A stretch of 10,000 bases of DNA from Stramonita haemastoma (GCA_030674155.1 CM060329.1:24897045-24907044), one strand, 5' to 3'. Counted from the first letter of the stretch, positions 1-8,860 are shown. A program made the numbers and translations. Notes: generated by a model from the letters alone, not told the origin.

Positions 1-14
1 ACCCAGAGTACAAA

Positions 15-232
15 AGTCCTTCGGATGAGACTATAAACCGAGGCCCCGTGTGCGAACGCAGGCAGAACACCTTGCGCACAGGTTAAATCCTGTTCTGTTT
101 TTCGTAAGAGTAGGCCATTGTGTGCCGGTAGGAAGAGGTAACAAGTTTACTTAACTACTTACACATGGGGACTGGATGTAAAAAGTATACGAGTGCTGAT
201 TCCTTTGATTCTCGATATAAAAGAATAAATAA
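15..232 (+). mobile_element. SINE-like 3' module, copy 1
   Basis: The segment starts near TCCTTCGGATGAGACT and runs through ACCGAGGCCCCGTGTGCG to a tail TCGATATAAAAGAATAAA. Its reverse complement recurs at 7028-7240, and its last third recurs, also inverted, at 2127-2200. I recall a common gastropod repeat with a core like CGGATGAGACGATAAACC, which this resembles; that is memory, not a search. No A/B box is visible here, so it looks like the non-tRNA body of a SINE. Its 3' end runs straight into the (CA)n array at 237. Confidence 0.7.
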
Positions 233-236
233 TAAA

Positions 237-258
237 CACACACACACACACAGACACA

Positions 259-323
<65 letters not shown>
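237..323 (+). repeat. (CA)n microsatellite with CAGA interruptions
   Basis: This is a near-continuous CA dinucleotide run with two CAGACA interruptions near its 5' end. It directly abuts the 3' tail of SINE-like copy 1. The Cys-Val readings on the opposite strand are artefacts of the repeat. Confidence 0.97.
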
Positions 324-410
324 CCACACACACTGTCCCTTGTCCTGTGGCTGTTGAATCATTTTAAACAATATTGGGGAAACATTTTTCTCAGTCTTTT
401 TTCCCCCTAA

Positions 411-458
411 GAAAGATGGCTTGATGAAAAAAAAAAGCAAATCAAAGCTTAGTCAATG
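411..458 (+). repeat. Imperfect direct repeat, left copy
   Basis: AGATGGCTTGATG, an A run, GCAAATC, then GCTTAGTCAATG. The same order of words occurs at about 784-847, just before exon A. The two copies flank the (TCTA)n array and about 60 bases of unique DNA. They differ in A-run length and a few bases. Confidence 0.75.
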
Positions 459-459
459 T

Positions 460-720
<261 letters not shown>

Positions 721-783
721 CCTTAGTCTGGCATTCATGGGGACACCCCGGCCCCCTGAAGACTTGACAACCTGTTCCCGAGA

Positions 784-847
784 TAGATGGCTTGATGCAA
801 AAAAAAAAAAAAAAAAAAAAAAAAGCAAATCCACGCTTATTCAATGA
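784..847 (+). repeat. Imperfect direct repeat, right copy, with 26-base A run
   Basis: This is the second copy of the repeat at 411-458: AGATGGCTTGATGC, then an A run at 799-824, GCAAATCC and GCTTATTCAATG. The A run is longer than in the left copy. It ends about 47 bases before exon A. Confidence 0.75.
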
Positions 848-894
848 ACCATCTGGAAATAAACATTCTGACTTTGACCATGACTGTCCTGCAG

Positions 895-1073
895 GGATGC
901 CGGTGGCGGTGAGCTTCAGCCCCTTGGCAGACGACATGACGTATGACGGCGTCCCTATCGGGGAGGCCTGCAGACAGCTGGAGGAAGCAGGAGCCGATGT
1001 GGTGGGGCTCAACTGCGGCAAGGGGCCCACCAACATCATGAGGCCCATGAGGAAGATCCGAGAAGCCTGCAAG
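895..1073 (+). CDS. BHMT: BHMT-like gene, internal exon A (first visible)
   Basis: This exon encodes a middle part of a betaine-homocysteine S-methyltransferase-like protein, a cytosolic zinc enzyme that moves a methyl group from betaine to homocysteine to give methionine and dimethylglycine. The peptide begins MPVAVSFSPLADD and continues through GVPIGEACRQLEEAGADVVG to GLNCGKGPT. The Cys at 1014-1016 matches the first zinc ligand of the family (Cys217 in human BHMT). A CAG acceptor ends at 894 and an AAG|GTGAGT donor follows 1073. The exon enters with one base of the split codon supplied upstream and leaves on a whole codon (phase 0). The ATG at 897 is internal, not the start: about 180 N-terminal residues, including the substrate-binding first half of the barrel, must be encoded upstream of the window. 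A related homocysteine S-methyltransferase is possible, but the flanking residues fit BHMT best. Confidence 0.88.
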
Positions 1074-1100
1074 GTGAGTGCTGCATCCCCTGAGTGAGTG

Positions 1101-1821
1101 TAGGGAAGGAGTGGGGGGGAAGGGAGGGAAGGGAGGGAAGGGAGGGAGGGGAGGAGAGGGAGGATTGGAGGATGTAAGGGAGGAAGGATTGAAGAATTGA
1201 TTGATTGAAGGAATAAAGGATTGATTGAAGGAATAAAGGATTGAAGGAATGATTTAATGAAGAAATTAACGAAGGAATGATGGATTGAAGGAAGGAAAGA
1301 TTGAATGAAGGATTGAAGGATTGATTGAGGGAATGAATGAAGGATTGAAGGAATGAATGAAGGAAGGATTGAAGGAATGAAAGATTTAGGGAATGAAGGA
1401 TTGAAGGAATGAGGGAATGAAGGTTTGAAGGATCGATTGAATGAATGAAGGATTGAATGAATGGATAAAGGATTGAAGGAATGAAGGATGGAAGGAATGA
1501 AGGATTGAGGGAATGAAGGAATGAAGGATTAATTGAAGGAATGAAGGATTAAAGGAAGGAATGAAGGATTGAATAAAGGATTGAAGGAATTAATGAAGGA
1601 ATGAATGATTGAAGGAATGAATGATTGAAGGAATGAATGAATGAATGAAGGAAGGATTCAATGAAGGAGTGAAGGAAGGAATGAAAGATTAAATGATTGA
1701 AGGAATGAAAGAATGAATGAAACAATGAAGGATTGAAGGAAGGAATGAAGGATTGAAGGAATGAAGGAATAGAGGATTGAATGAAAGATTGAAGGATTGA
1801 ATGATTGAAGGAAGGAATGAA
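1101..1821 (+). repeat. Degenerate purine-rich array (GGAAT/GAAGGATT-type)
   Basis: About 720 bases are built from imperfect units such as GAAGGAATGAAG and GATTGAAGGAAT. The array starts with GGGAGGGAAG words and turns into GGAATGA/GGATTGA words. Pyrimidines are nearly limited to T, and C is almost absent from the + strand. It begins about 27 bases after the exon A donor. No coding is supported. Confidence 0.92.
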
Positions 1822-1856
1822 GCTTTGTCAGTTTTCACCTTGCAACTTCACATAAG

Positions 1857-1917
1857 GTGTGTGTGTGTGTTGTGTGTGTTGTGTGTGTGCACGGCGCGCG
1901 CGCGCGCGCGTGTGTGT
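1857..1917 (+). repeat. (TG)n and (CG)n tract, potential Z-DNA
   Basis: Interrupted TG repeats are followed by a pure alternating CG run at about 1893-1910 and then TG again. Alternating purine-pyrimidine DNA of this kind can adopt the left-handed Z form; that is established for such sequences but only inferred here. Confidence 0.9.
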
Positions 1918-2035
1918 TTATGTAGGTAGGTGGGGAGGGAAAGGAAGTTAACGCACATACTTAATATGTGAGAGATCGTGGTTTAGACTGGACAAGTGTG
2001 AGTTTTTATGTGCACAACGCTCTAAGCCTTGGCAT

Positions 2036-2126
2036 TTCTTTCTTTCTTTCTTTCTTTTTTCTTTCTTTCTTTCTTTCTTTCTTTCTTTTTCTTTCTTTTT
2101 CTTTCTTTCTTTCTTTCTTTCTTTCT
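2036..2126 (+). repeat. (TTTC)n microsatellite
   Basis: Tetranucleotide TTTC repeats with a few longer T runs. On the minus strand this is (GAAA)n, directly following the 3' end of the inverted SINE-like copy 2. Confidence 0.96.
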
Positions 2127-2200
2127 TTTATATCGAGGATAATGGAATAAACACTAATGTGCTTTTTTACATCCAGTCCCCGTGTGTATGCAGTTTTGTT
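2127..2200 (-). mobile_element. SINE-like 3' module, copy 2 (3' part only)
   Basis: TATCGAGGATAATGGAATAA, then a T-run word, CATCCAGTCCCCGTGTGTAT and GCAG, are the inverse of the last third of copy 1 and align with 7032-7105 of copy 3. The 5' two thirds are missing. The fragment ends about 30 bases before the exon B acceptor, so it supplies part of the sequence used by that splice site. Confidence 0.72.
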
Positions 2201-2231
2201 TTGCATTAGTACATGTGTGTGTATGTTACAG

Positions 2232-2316
2232 GGACCAATCATGTGTTTGCCAGTGGTGTACAGTACAACAGACGACAAGAATCCCACTCTTCATTCGCTC
2301 AAGGATGCCAAGACGG
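2232..2316 (+). CDS. BHMT: BHMT-like gene, internal exon B
   Basis: This short 85-base exon reads [20 protein letters not shown] and then HSLKDAKT, plus the first base of a split Gly codon. It enters in phase 0, matching the end of exon A, and leaves in phase 1, matching exon C. It corresponds to the region after the first zinc Cys, where human BHMT has a stretch resembling PLAYHTPDCNKQGF. The acceptor is TTACAG at 2226-2231 and the donor is GTAAGC from 2317. A SINE fragment (2127-2200) ends about 30 bases before the acceptor, so the branch-point region probably lies in or beside the repeat. A (TCTA)n array starts about 12 bases after the donor. The match is seen in the translation; functional splicing is inferred from phases and consensus sites. 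Confidence 0.85.
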
Positions 2317-2328
2317 GTAAGCGCTACT

Positions 2329-2478
<150 letters not shown>

Positions 2479-2882
2479 TGTAGGTGTGGGTTTGTGTGCA
2501 CGCGTGCTGAACATACTATCGTAAGTTATTCTAACACATACTAATTTATACCAATTTAACAATTATGGGAGCTCAAAGATTTTAATCACAAATTCATACC
2601 TTTGGAACAGTGCAATCCTTAATTGACCACAATGAAGGGAGATAACTACTCCAGGATATTGCCACCACCGAAAAAGAAGGGAGATAACCCACCAGACACG
2701 CGTAGAGTACTGTTCTCAAGCAGTTTCAATATGCCTTAGCCTGCAGAAGTTGTCGATCCAAGGAAAGCGAGGTAGCTTGCTTGTTTTTCTAATTCACAAA
2801 AAGTCGACAGAACACAAAGCATACCTAATGAGACTAAACAGCATGAAGAAAGGGAATTACAATGAAAGACTGCCAAAATATG
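2479..2882. other. Intron sequence with two AAGGGAGATAAC words
   Basis: This is mostly unique, AT-leaning intron DNA with no supported gene. The 12-base word AAGGGAGATAAC occurs at 2635-2646 and 2677-2688, 42 bases apart. I recall this word being frequent in molluscan genomic repeats, but cannot test that here. Confidence 0.5.
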
Positions 2883-3030
2883 GGGGTGGATCAGTGGTCT
2901 AGAGGTAACGCACCTGCCTACAAAGCGAAAAGTCTGGGTCAAAAGTGTATGGTGGTTCGAATCCCGTTAGGGCCCAAAACTTTCCCCCCATCCATTAGAC
3001 CATGAGTGGTGGTCTGGGAGCCAGTCTTTC
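2883..3030 (+). mobile_element. tRNA-derived SINE head (A box, B box and hairpin)
   Basis: An A box TGGTCTAGAGG lies at 2895-2905 and a B box GGTTCGAATCC at 2954-2964, 48 bases apart, as in an internal RNA polymerase III promoter. The acceptor and T stems do not pair well, so this is not a functional tRNA gene. Downstream, AGACCA at 2997-3002 and TGGTCT at 3010-3015 form a perfect 6-bp hairpin with a 7-base loop. The match to SINE type stops near AGTCTTTC at about 3030, and intron sequence follows. The family may be the same as that of copies 1 to 3. Confidence 0.72.
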
Positions 3031-3119
3031 TTTTCATTAATTGTCAGATGTGTTTGTATCACAGTTGGTTGAGGGTTTTTTTGTGTCTTTTATCAAACGT
3101 GATCAAGAGATTCCAATAT

Positions 3120-3280
<161 letters not shown>

Positions 3281-4203
3281 ATCTTTCTACACACACTGGC
3301 CTCATACAGCCTAGCATTGCAATTATGTAAACATCCCTTTTGGAAAACACACAAACGTTATCAGTAATGCTTTCAACCACTTAGTAATATATTTTTCCTT
3401 ATTCTCCAATAAGTTATCTGGATCTCCGTCTCTTGTAACGTGAATGAATATCTAGTTTCCTGCAAGTCCTTGTCAGTAATGAACAAGTATGTTCTAGATT
3501 TTTTCTTGTCAAGTACATTCCTTCCCACTTCTCACTGTCAGTCTTGAGAAAACGGAAGCTTTCACATCTGATATTGACTTTATCTTAAATTTTAAGTACC
3601 TTTTGATAGTGCCGGTTTATACCTTTCTGTGTCCGAATCATCTCAAACCGTAGCACACGTCGATCTAGGGTCAAATCCTGTGAAAATCCTCTATCAGAAA
3701 AATATCATCAGCGAATGTACGGATTCGCAACAGATCTGCGGTTCATTCGAAGATGAACTCGCGTCCCACTTCAGTTTAGAGTTCAATCCTAAAAGCTCTC
3801 CACAAATCAAACAGCTATCTAAAAATAAAGATAAGACTCTGAGACGGCAGCTTTCTTCCTCTTTCGATCATTCTTGGCTTCGGTCTTGTTTTCCTTCCAT
3901 CTTTTTCAAACAAAAAGAGATAACCCCTCCCACCCCCCCCCACCCCCCCCCCCCCCTTTCTCCATCCTCCTCAACCAGGCTGAAAATAACCTGGACCAAC
4001 AAAAAAAAAAAATTCCAAAAAACCGGACACAAGACAACAGGTGCGGCCAGCCAGCCACACGCCACAACACATACCTTTCTTTGTGTTTCAAAAATAATAC
4101 AGATAATATTGACTCAGCCTCTAGTCCCGAAAAAGTCACATCCCTTTTCAACAAAACCCTCAAGCTTCTTCCTTGCCCCATACCTCGAAGCTAAATTTTC
4201 CTT
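3281..4203. other. Intron with no supported gene
   Basis: Mixed intron DNA. A 232-codon open frame from 3629 to 4327 crosses C-rich low-complexity sequence and enters exon C in the wrong frame, so it is not supported as a gene. C runs lie at 3923-3956, and A runs near 4000-4020. Confidence 0.6.
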
Positions 4204-4248
4204 TTGTCTCCCTCTCTCTCCCTCTCTCTCTGTCTCTCACACACACAG
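4204..4248 (+). promoter_or_regulatory. Polypyrimidine tract and 3' splice site of exon C, made of CT/CA repeats
   Basis: The acceptor is preceded by CTCTCTC and CTGTCTCTC words and ACACACACAG. The tract that U2AF would bind is therefore itself a short microsatellite, which can vary in length between alleles. Splice use is inferred from phase agreement with exon B. Confidence 0.7.
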
Positions 4249-4540
4249 GAAAGAACGCCTTCCCGGCAGACTTGCCAGCTTTCCAGAGCACACGCACGGA
4301 AGTGTACGAGTGGGCGAAGGAAGCTAAAGAACTGGGCATCCAGTACATCGGCCTGTGCTGCGGGAATGCCTCGCATTACATGCGCATCGTGGCTGAGGTC
4401 TATGGGCTCAAACCTCCCGCCCTCCGCTACAGTCCTCGCATCGAGCAGCACTCGGTGTTTGGGGAATACAGGGGCCAGGAGAGAAATACTACACTAAGGG
4501 TCTCAAGTCGGCTATGTTCGGAGACCCCGCCAAAGCTTGA
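4249..4540 (+). CDS. BHMT: BHMT-like gene, last exon C, with apparent 1-nt frameshift
   Basis: The exon follows a CT/CA-rich tract and a CACACAG acceptor ending at 4248. It completes the split Gly codon from exon B and reads KNAFPADLPAFQSTRTEVY, then a helix, then IQYIGLCCGNASHYMRIVAE. The adjacent Cys codons at 4356-4361 match the paired zinc ligands (Cys299/Cys300 in human BHMT). The open frame continues to HSVFGEYRGQ and then runs into unlikely sequence up to a stop at 4596-4598. The +2 frame from about 4472 instead reads PGEKYYTKGLKSAMFGDPAKA and stops at TGA 4538-4540, which looks like a natural C-terminus. One missing base, most simply in the G run 4471-4474, would join the two. About 60 residues follow the CC pair, fewer than the roughly 105 in human BHMT, so the vertebrate C-terminal dimerisation arm seems absent. 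The shift may be an assembly error, an allele or decay. Confidence 0.85.
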
Positions 4541-4860
4541 AGAGGGTTTTGTTGGGGGTTTTTTTGGGTTTTTTTTTTTTGGGGGGTGGGTGGGTTGATT
4601 TTAGACTTTTGTGTGTTTAGTTTGTAGTGGTGGTGTTTGTGTTGTGTGTGTGGTGTGGTGGTGTTATGTGTAGTGTTGTGGTGTGTGTGTGTGTGTGGTG
4701 AGTTATAGTGGTGTGTGTGTGTGGTGTGTGTGTAGTTGTGTGATGTTTGGGTAGTGTGTGTGGTGTAGTGTGGATTGTGTGTGTGGTGTGAGGTGTGTGT
4801 GGGTGTAGTGTGACTAGTGTAGTGTAGTGCTAGAGTAGTGTGGTAAAGTTAGATGTAGGT
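4541..4860 (+). repeat. G/T-rich, (TG)n-derived low-complexity sequence, probable 3' UTR
   Basis: After the likely stop come long T and G runs (GGGGGG with two TGGG words at 4581-4594) and then degenerate TGTG/GTGGTG words. Nothing codes here. If exon C is the last exon, this is the start of the 3' UTR. Confidence 0.7.

Positions 4861-4932
<72 letters not shown>
4861..4932 (+). repeat. (GT)n pure microsatellite
   Basis: About 36 uninterrupted GT units, cleaner than the degenerate GT-rich DNA before it. Confidence 0.97.
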
Positions 4933-4935
<3 letters not shown>

Positions 4936-5426
4936 TGTTGTGCACTGTGTTAATTTTTCTCTGTACCAAGAGAATTTCTTTAAACCTAACTTCTGTTCCT
5001 TTTTACTTGTTCTGTCTCTCCTAATCCAATCCACACCTCTGTGTGTGTGTGTGTGTTGGCAGTTTGCGATTCTGAGTTCAGAATTATTTGAACATATCTT
5101 CTGCTTCATACAGAAGCACTACAGTATCCAAGATTCCATATACATTGGTATTTATTTCTTTATTTTATTTTTTATTTTTTTAGAATTCTTCCTTTTATTA
5201 TTCAGGGCTGAATCCAACACTTCCGTTCCAAAGCACAAAATTTTGTTTAAGAACCCTAACAAAAAATTGAAAAAAAAAGGAATTGTGAATAGCAACAGAA
5301 AACTTTTGTCTGCATTTTAAAAAAAAAATTGGAATAACGAACGCCCCATGTAAAATGTCTTTTTTGACACTTTTGAATATATGACAATATATTCTTATTT
5401 TCATTTTGTTGTCACTTATGGATTTT

Positions 5427-5427
<1 letters not shown>
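4933..5427. other. AT-rich sequence with no supported gene
   Basis: Mostly unique AT-rich DNA with a short (GT)n at about 5040-5055 and A and T runs. It could be 3' UTR of the BHMT-like gene or intergenic. The open frame at 4940-5320 lacks recognisable domains. Confidence 0.5.
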
Positions 5428-5501
<74 letters not shown>

Positions 5502-5520
5502 TACACACACATATATATAA
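5428..5520 (+). repeat. (TA)n microsatellite
   Basis: Uninterrupted TA units to 5500, then CACACACATATATATAA. Such tracts can extrude as cruciforms. Confidence 0.96.
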
Positions 5521-5530
5521 CCATATGTAT

Positions 5531-5581
5531 ATACAAACATACATACAGACATACATACAGACATACATACATACATACATG
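5531..5581 (+). repeat. (CATA)n/(CAGA) short array
   Basis: ACATACATACAGACATACAT words form a tetranucleotide array with CAGA variants. Confidence 0.9.
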
Positions 5582-5734
5582 CACTCCTTTGTTCGCTTAA
5601 TCGATATTGTGTATAAATCAAATTGTAACCCAATGTGTGTTATTACCTTGATCATTATTTGCTCTTAATCAGACCTAACAGTCTTTCTTCATGATAGTCA
5701 TCTAATCTACAACGCACTTGTCTTTTGACTTCAT

Positions 5735-6170
5735 TTGCCATTCATAAAAACTCACCAGCCACCGAGTGAAGAAAAGTGGGAGAGAATAACGAAGAAGAAA
5801 ACAAAGATAAAAAACCACGCAATAATCAAAGAAACAAGAAAACAAACCAAAGAAAGCAAAAAAAACCCCCAAACAAACCCAAAACAACAACAACAACAAC
5901 ATCAACAAAAGACGATGAAGAGAAAAAGAAATTAAAAAAAGAGTCATAATCAAAACAGATTCTCCCTTCATCCTAAAACAGATTAAAAAAAAAATTGAGA
6001 GTCAAGAAAAAGAAATCAGGGAGTTAAAATGAAAAACAAGCGAAAAAGACCAACAAAAAACCATACAAATAAAAAAACACCTCTATTTCTATTACATCCG
6101 CAAAATCGACATCTTTTAACCGAAGCAGAAAATATATCCAGAAATAACACCTGCCCAATTTCAAACTTGA
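5735..6170. other. A-rich low-complexity sequence including (AAC)n
   Basis: Long A-rich purine stretches with an (AAC)n block near 5881-5912. Short open frames on both strands are composition artefacts (Lys/Asn/Thr-rich or Phe/Leu-rich). No gene is supported. Confidence 0.6.
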
Positions 6171-6178
6171 CGAAAGAG

Positions 6179-6211
6179 AGCACACACACACACACACGCA
6201 CACACACACAA
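6179..6211 (+). repeat. Short (CA)n microsatellite
   Basis: CA repeat with one CG interruption. Confidence 0.9.
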
Positions 6212-6381
6212 TACGAAGAGATTTCTATCACCCTTACTATATCTGGACCAGAACATGACGAAAAAAGAGCAATGATGATGATCAGTGTTACGTGTGTTTC
6301 CCTAAGGGTCTGCATGCACTAACATATTGCGTCAAGTACCTTGCTTGTAAATAGCTTTGTTCTTGATTTTTTTCTATGTAC

Positions 6382-6446
6382 AATAAATTCTTTTTTCTTT
6401 TTAAAAGTGTATGTCTGTGTGGAGTGCTTGTATTCGAAACAATAAA
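6382..6446 (+). terminator. Two candidate polyadenylation signals
   Basis: AATAAA at 6382-6387 is followed by a T-rich stretch and then GTGTATGTCTGTGTGG. A second AATAAA at 6441-6446 is followed by T-rich and TG-rich DNA. This AATAAA plus GU-rich layout fits a eukaryotic poly(A) site. It could end the BHMT-like transcript about 1.8 kb after its stop, but AT-rich DNA yields AATAAA by chance. Confidence 0.35.
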
Positions 6447-6546
6447 ATTGGGTTTTTGCTGTGACTGCTTTGTTGTGTTTTTATTGTTATGGTGTATAAA
6501 TGAGGATAACAGCAACGAAATACATGAATGATTGATTGCCTGTGCA

Positions 6547-6665
<119 letters not shown>

Positions 6666-6694
6666 CACTGGCGCTCGCATTCACATGCGTATAG

Positions 6695-6736
6695 AACACA
6701 CACGCACGCATGCAAGCACGGACGCACGCACGCATA

Positions 6737-6771
<35 letters not shown>

Positions 6772-6864
6772 CACAAGCAAACACATACACACACACGCAC
6801 GCACCCACCTACACATACACAAACGCACATGCACACACTTGATCACACGCACACACACAAACAC
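6695..6864 (+). repeat. CA-rich compound repeat with GCAC words
   Basis: CACA runs alternate with GCACGCAC and ACATACAC words. No coding frame is supported. Confidence 0.93.
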
Positions 6865-6870
6865 TCATTA

Positions 6871-6875
<5 letters not shown>

Positions 6876-6948
<73 letters not shown>

Positions 6949-7005
6949 AGACAGACAGACAGACAGACAGACAGAGACAGAGACAGAGAGACAGAGAGAC
7001 AGAGA
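6876..7005 (+). repeat. (AG)n and (ACAG)n compound array
   Basis: AG units run to about 6948, then ACAG units, then GAGACA words. On the minus strand this follows the 3' end of SINE-like copy 3 through a short ATGTAAA-type linker. Confidence 0.96.
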
Positions 7006-7027
7006 TTTACATTTACATTTTACATTT

Positions 7028-7240
7028 TATTCTTTCATATCGAGGATAACAGAATAAGCAATCATGCGCTTTTTTTCATCCGGTCCCCGTGCGTATGCAG
7101 TTTTTGTAAATATTGTCATCTGTTCCCACCGGCACGCGATGGCCTACTCTTACGAAAAGCGGAACAGGATTTAACGTGTGCGCAAGATGTTCTGCGTGCG
7201 TTCGCACACGGGGCCTCGGTTTAAAGTCTCATCCGAAGGA
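7028..7240 (-). mobile_element. SINE-like 3' module, copy 3
   Basis: This is the inverse of copy 1 at 15-232. Shared words include TCGAGGATAACAGAATAA, GGCCTACTCTTACGAAAA, CGTTCGCACACGGGGCCTCG and GTCTCATCCGAAGGA. Differences are scattered substitutions and small indels, mainly in the middle. Its 5' end lies at the same point (TCCTTCGG) as copy 1, and both sides run into microsatellites. Confidence 0.78.
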
Positions 7241-7251
7241 GAGAGAGAGAA

Positions 7252-7325
<74 letters not shown>
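7239..7325 (+). repeat. (AG)n microsatellite
   Basis: AG run with one AAAG and one GGAG slip, joined directly to the 5' end of SINE-like copy 3. Confidence 0.97.
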
Positions 7326-7329
<4 letters not shown>

Positions 7330-7473
7330 GAGAGTGTTATGGTGAGGACAATTGGATAAGCCAGAGGCTTCTCTACACCACACCCTCAGGAAAAACAACA
7401 ACAGGAGAAACAATAACAACAGGAAAAACAATATTGAATCGGCAAGTAATGAAACAAATAGTAACAGTCAGAG

Positions 7474-7476
<3 letters not shown>

Positions 7477-7563
<87 letters not shown>

Positions 7564-7726
7564 GCACGCAAGTACGTATGCACGGACACGCGCACGCGCA
7601 CACACGCTCACACCCGCAGACACCACACACATCACATACATACACACACACGCATGCACGCACGCACGCATGCATGCACGCACTCACACACCACATCACA
7701 CACACACACACATACACACACACACG
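7477..7726 (+). repeat. (CA)n, (CG)n and CA-rich compound array
   Basis: A pure CA run to about 7548, an alternating CG run at about 7549-7565, then CA-rich words with GCAC and CATA. It ends where LINE-like sequence begins at about 7729, so it may mark the LINE's 5' truncation point. Confidence 0.95.
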
Positions 7727-7728
7727 TT

Positions 7729-8720
7729 TTCGACATAAATAAAGCCTACAGTCAAGTTTGGTATGCAAAGTTACCATAGAAGTTAAAGCCATTGGTCTTT
7801 CCGGTAACATCTATCATTATATCAAGAGCTTTTTTGGCAATAGATCCATCCAAGTGAAGGTCGGAATGAACTATTTATGATCCTACATACTTTGATATGG
7901 GCTTACCACAATGCTCCCTTATAGCACATGTCCTATTTAATATCCTGTTATATGATCTTCCGAAACATTTGTCTCCGAATGTTGTTTTAGTACAATATGC
8001 AGATGACATATATGTGGATGAATGTCACTATGAAACAAAACACCCCCAAAAGGTCTTTAAATTATATGTAAAAGCTATATCAAAATGACTTTGATAATTT
8101 AAAGAAGTACATAATTGAAATGGCCTAAAATTAGCTACTGAACTCCCCCCCCCCCCCCGCACCCCCCCCCGCACCCCCCGCATATGATGCTTTTGAACAA
8201 CGGTGGCAATCCAGACAACTTACCTGTGCTCGAAATTAAAAATAAGATGGTTGAATATAAACACTTAGTAAAGGTTTAAGGCGTTTTCCTTACTTCAAAG
8301 TTAACTTAGAATGCCGACATTGAATAATTATATCTTAACAAAAGGAAGAAAATGTTTAGATAAGCGAAACATTGTACGAAAGCAGTATTGGGAACAATAC
8401 ATAACAATTTTGAAACACATATTTACCTCTCTAATCAGTTCTAAATTAACCTATGGACAAGAAGTCTTGTCTAGTGTACTTACGTACTTACTAAAGAAGC
8501 TCCAAAGTGTAGACTGTAAGACGTACAGACTGGCTCTAGGTGTACCATTTCGCGCCTCTGAACTTGATACATATAATGAAATTGGAATGTGACCACTTGA
8601 TGATTTCCGACAACTTATATGTGCCAAATATATTCCAAGAAGCTCGACACTTAAACACTTTGCTTCAGAAGAAATAAAAATGTGGGGTGAAACAGATTTT
8701 CCCCAAAGAGTGTGACACAT
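7729..8720 (+). pseudogene. Broken reverse transcriptase domain of the LINE
   Basis: Motif A reads FDIN, then AYSQVW after a 1-base shift near 7741. GNIYHYIKSFFGNRSIQVKV (7803-7862) stops at TGA 7878. The next piece reads FDMGLPQCSLIAHVLFNILL, with Cys where the usual motif B Gly of GLPQGS sits. The active-site box YADD is intact at 7996-8007. A C-rich tract at 8145-8181 and several stops break the palm-to-thumb part. The thumb and linker continue at 8311-8592 with ISSKLTYGQEVLSS and ALGVPFRASELDTYNEIG, then after TGA as PLDDFRQLICAKYIPRSSTL. It is recognisable RT but cannot be active. Confidence 0.87.
8145..8181 (+). repeat. C-rich tract inside the RT
   Basis: Three C runs are separated by GCA/G words. 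The minus strand has matching G runs, which could form a G-quadruplex. It lies where a variable part of the RT coding sequence should be. Confidence 0.93.
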
Positions 8721-8860
8721 AAACTCTTTGGATATCAGATCTTAACCAGCGTTGTGAAATTAAAAAATTGATGTAGACCCACAAAGAGCAGTTTCAGTCT
8801 GTCTTGTTTGGGAAATGAAGCAAGCCCACTTTGATGTAGATTATATGAACATGAAAAAGA

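Noticed and set aside
897..899. The ATG at 897 as the start of the BHMT-like protein
   Set aside because: It sits two bases after a CAG acceptor and corresponds to the middle of the enzyme, so it is internal.
2883..2975. A functional tRNA gene
   Set aside because: A and B boxes are present, but the acceptor and T stems do not pair, so it is better called a SINE head.
3629..4327. A 232-codon open frame in the third intron
   Set aside because: It runs through C-rich and Ser/Pro-rich low-complexity DNA, shows no domain, and overlaps exon C in a different frame.
5702..5971. Phe/Leu-rich membrane-like frame on the minus strand
   Set aside because: It is the reverse reading of A-rich DNA, with no supporting motif or splice context.
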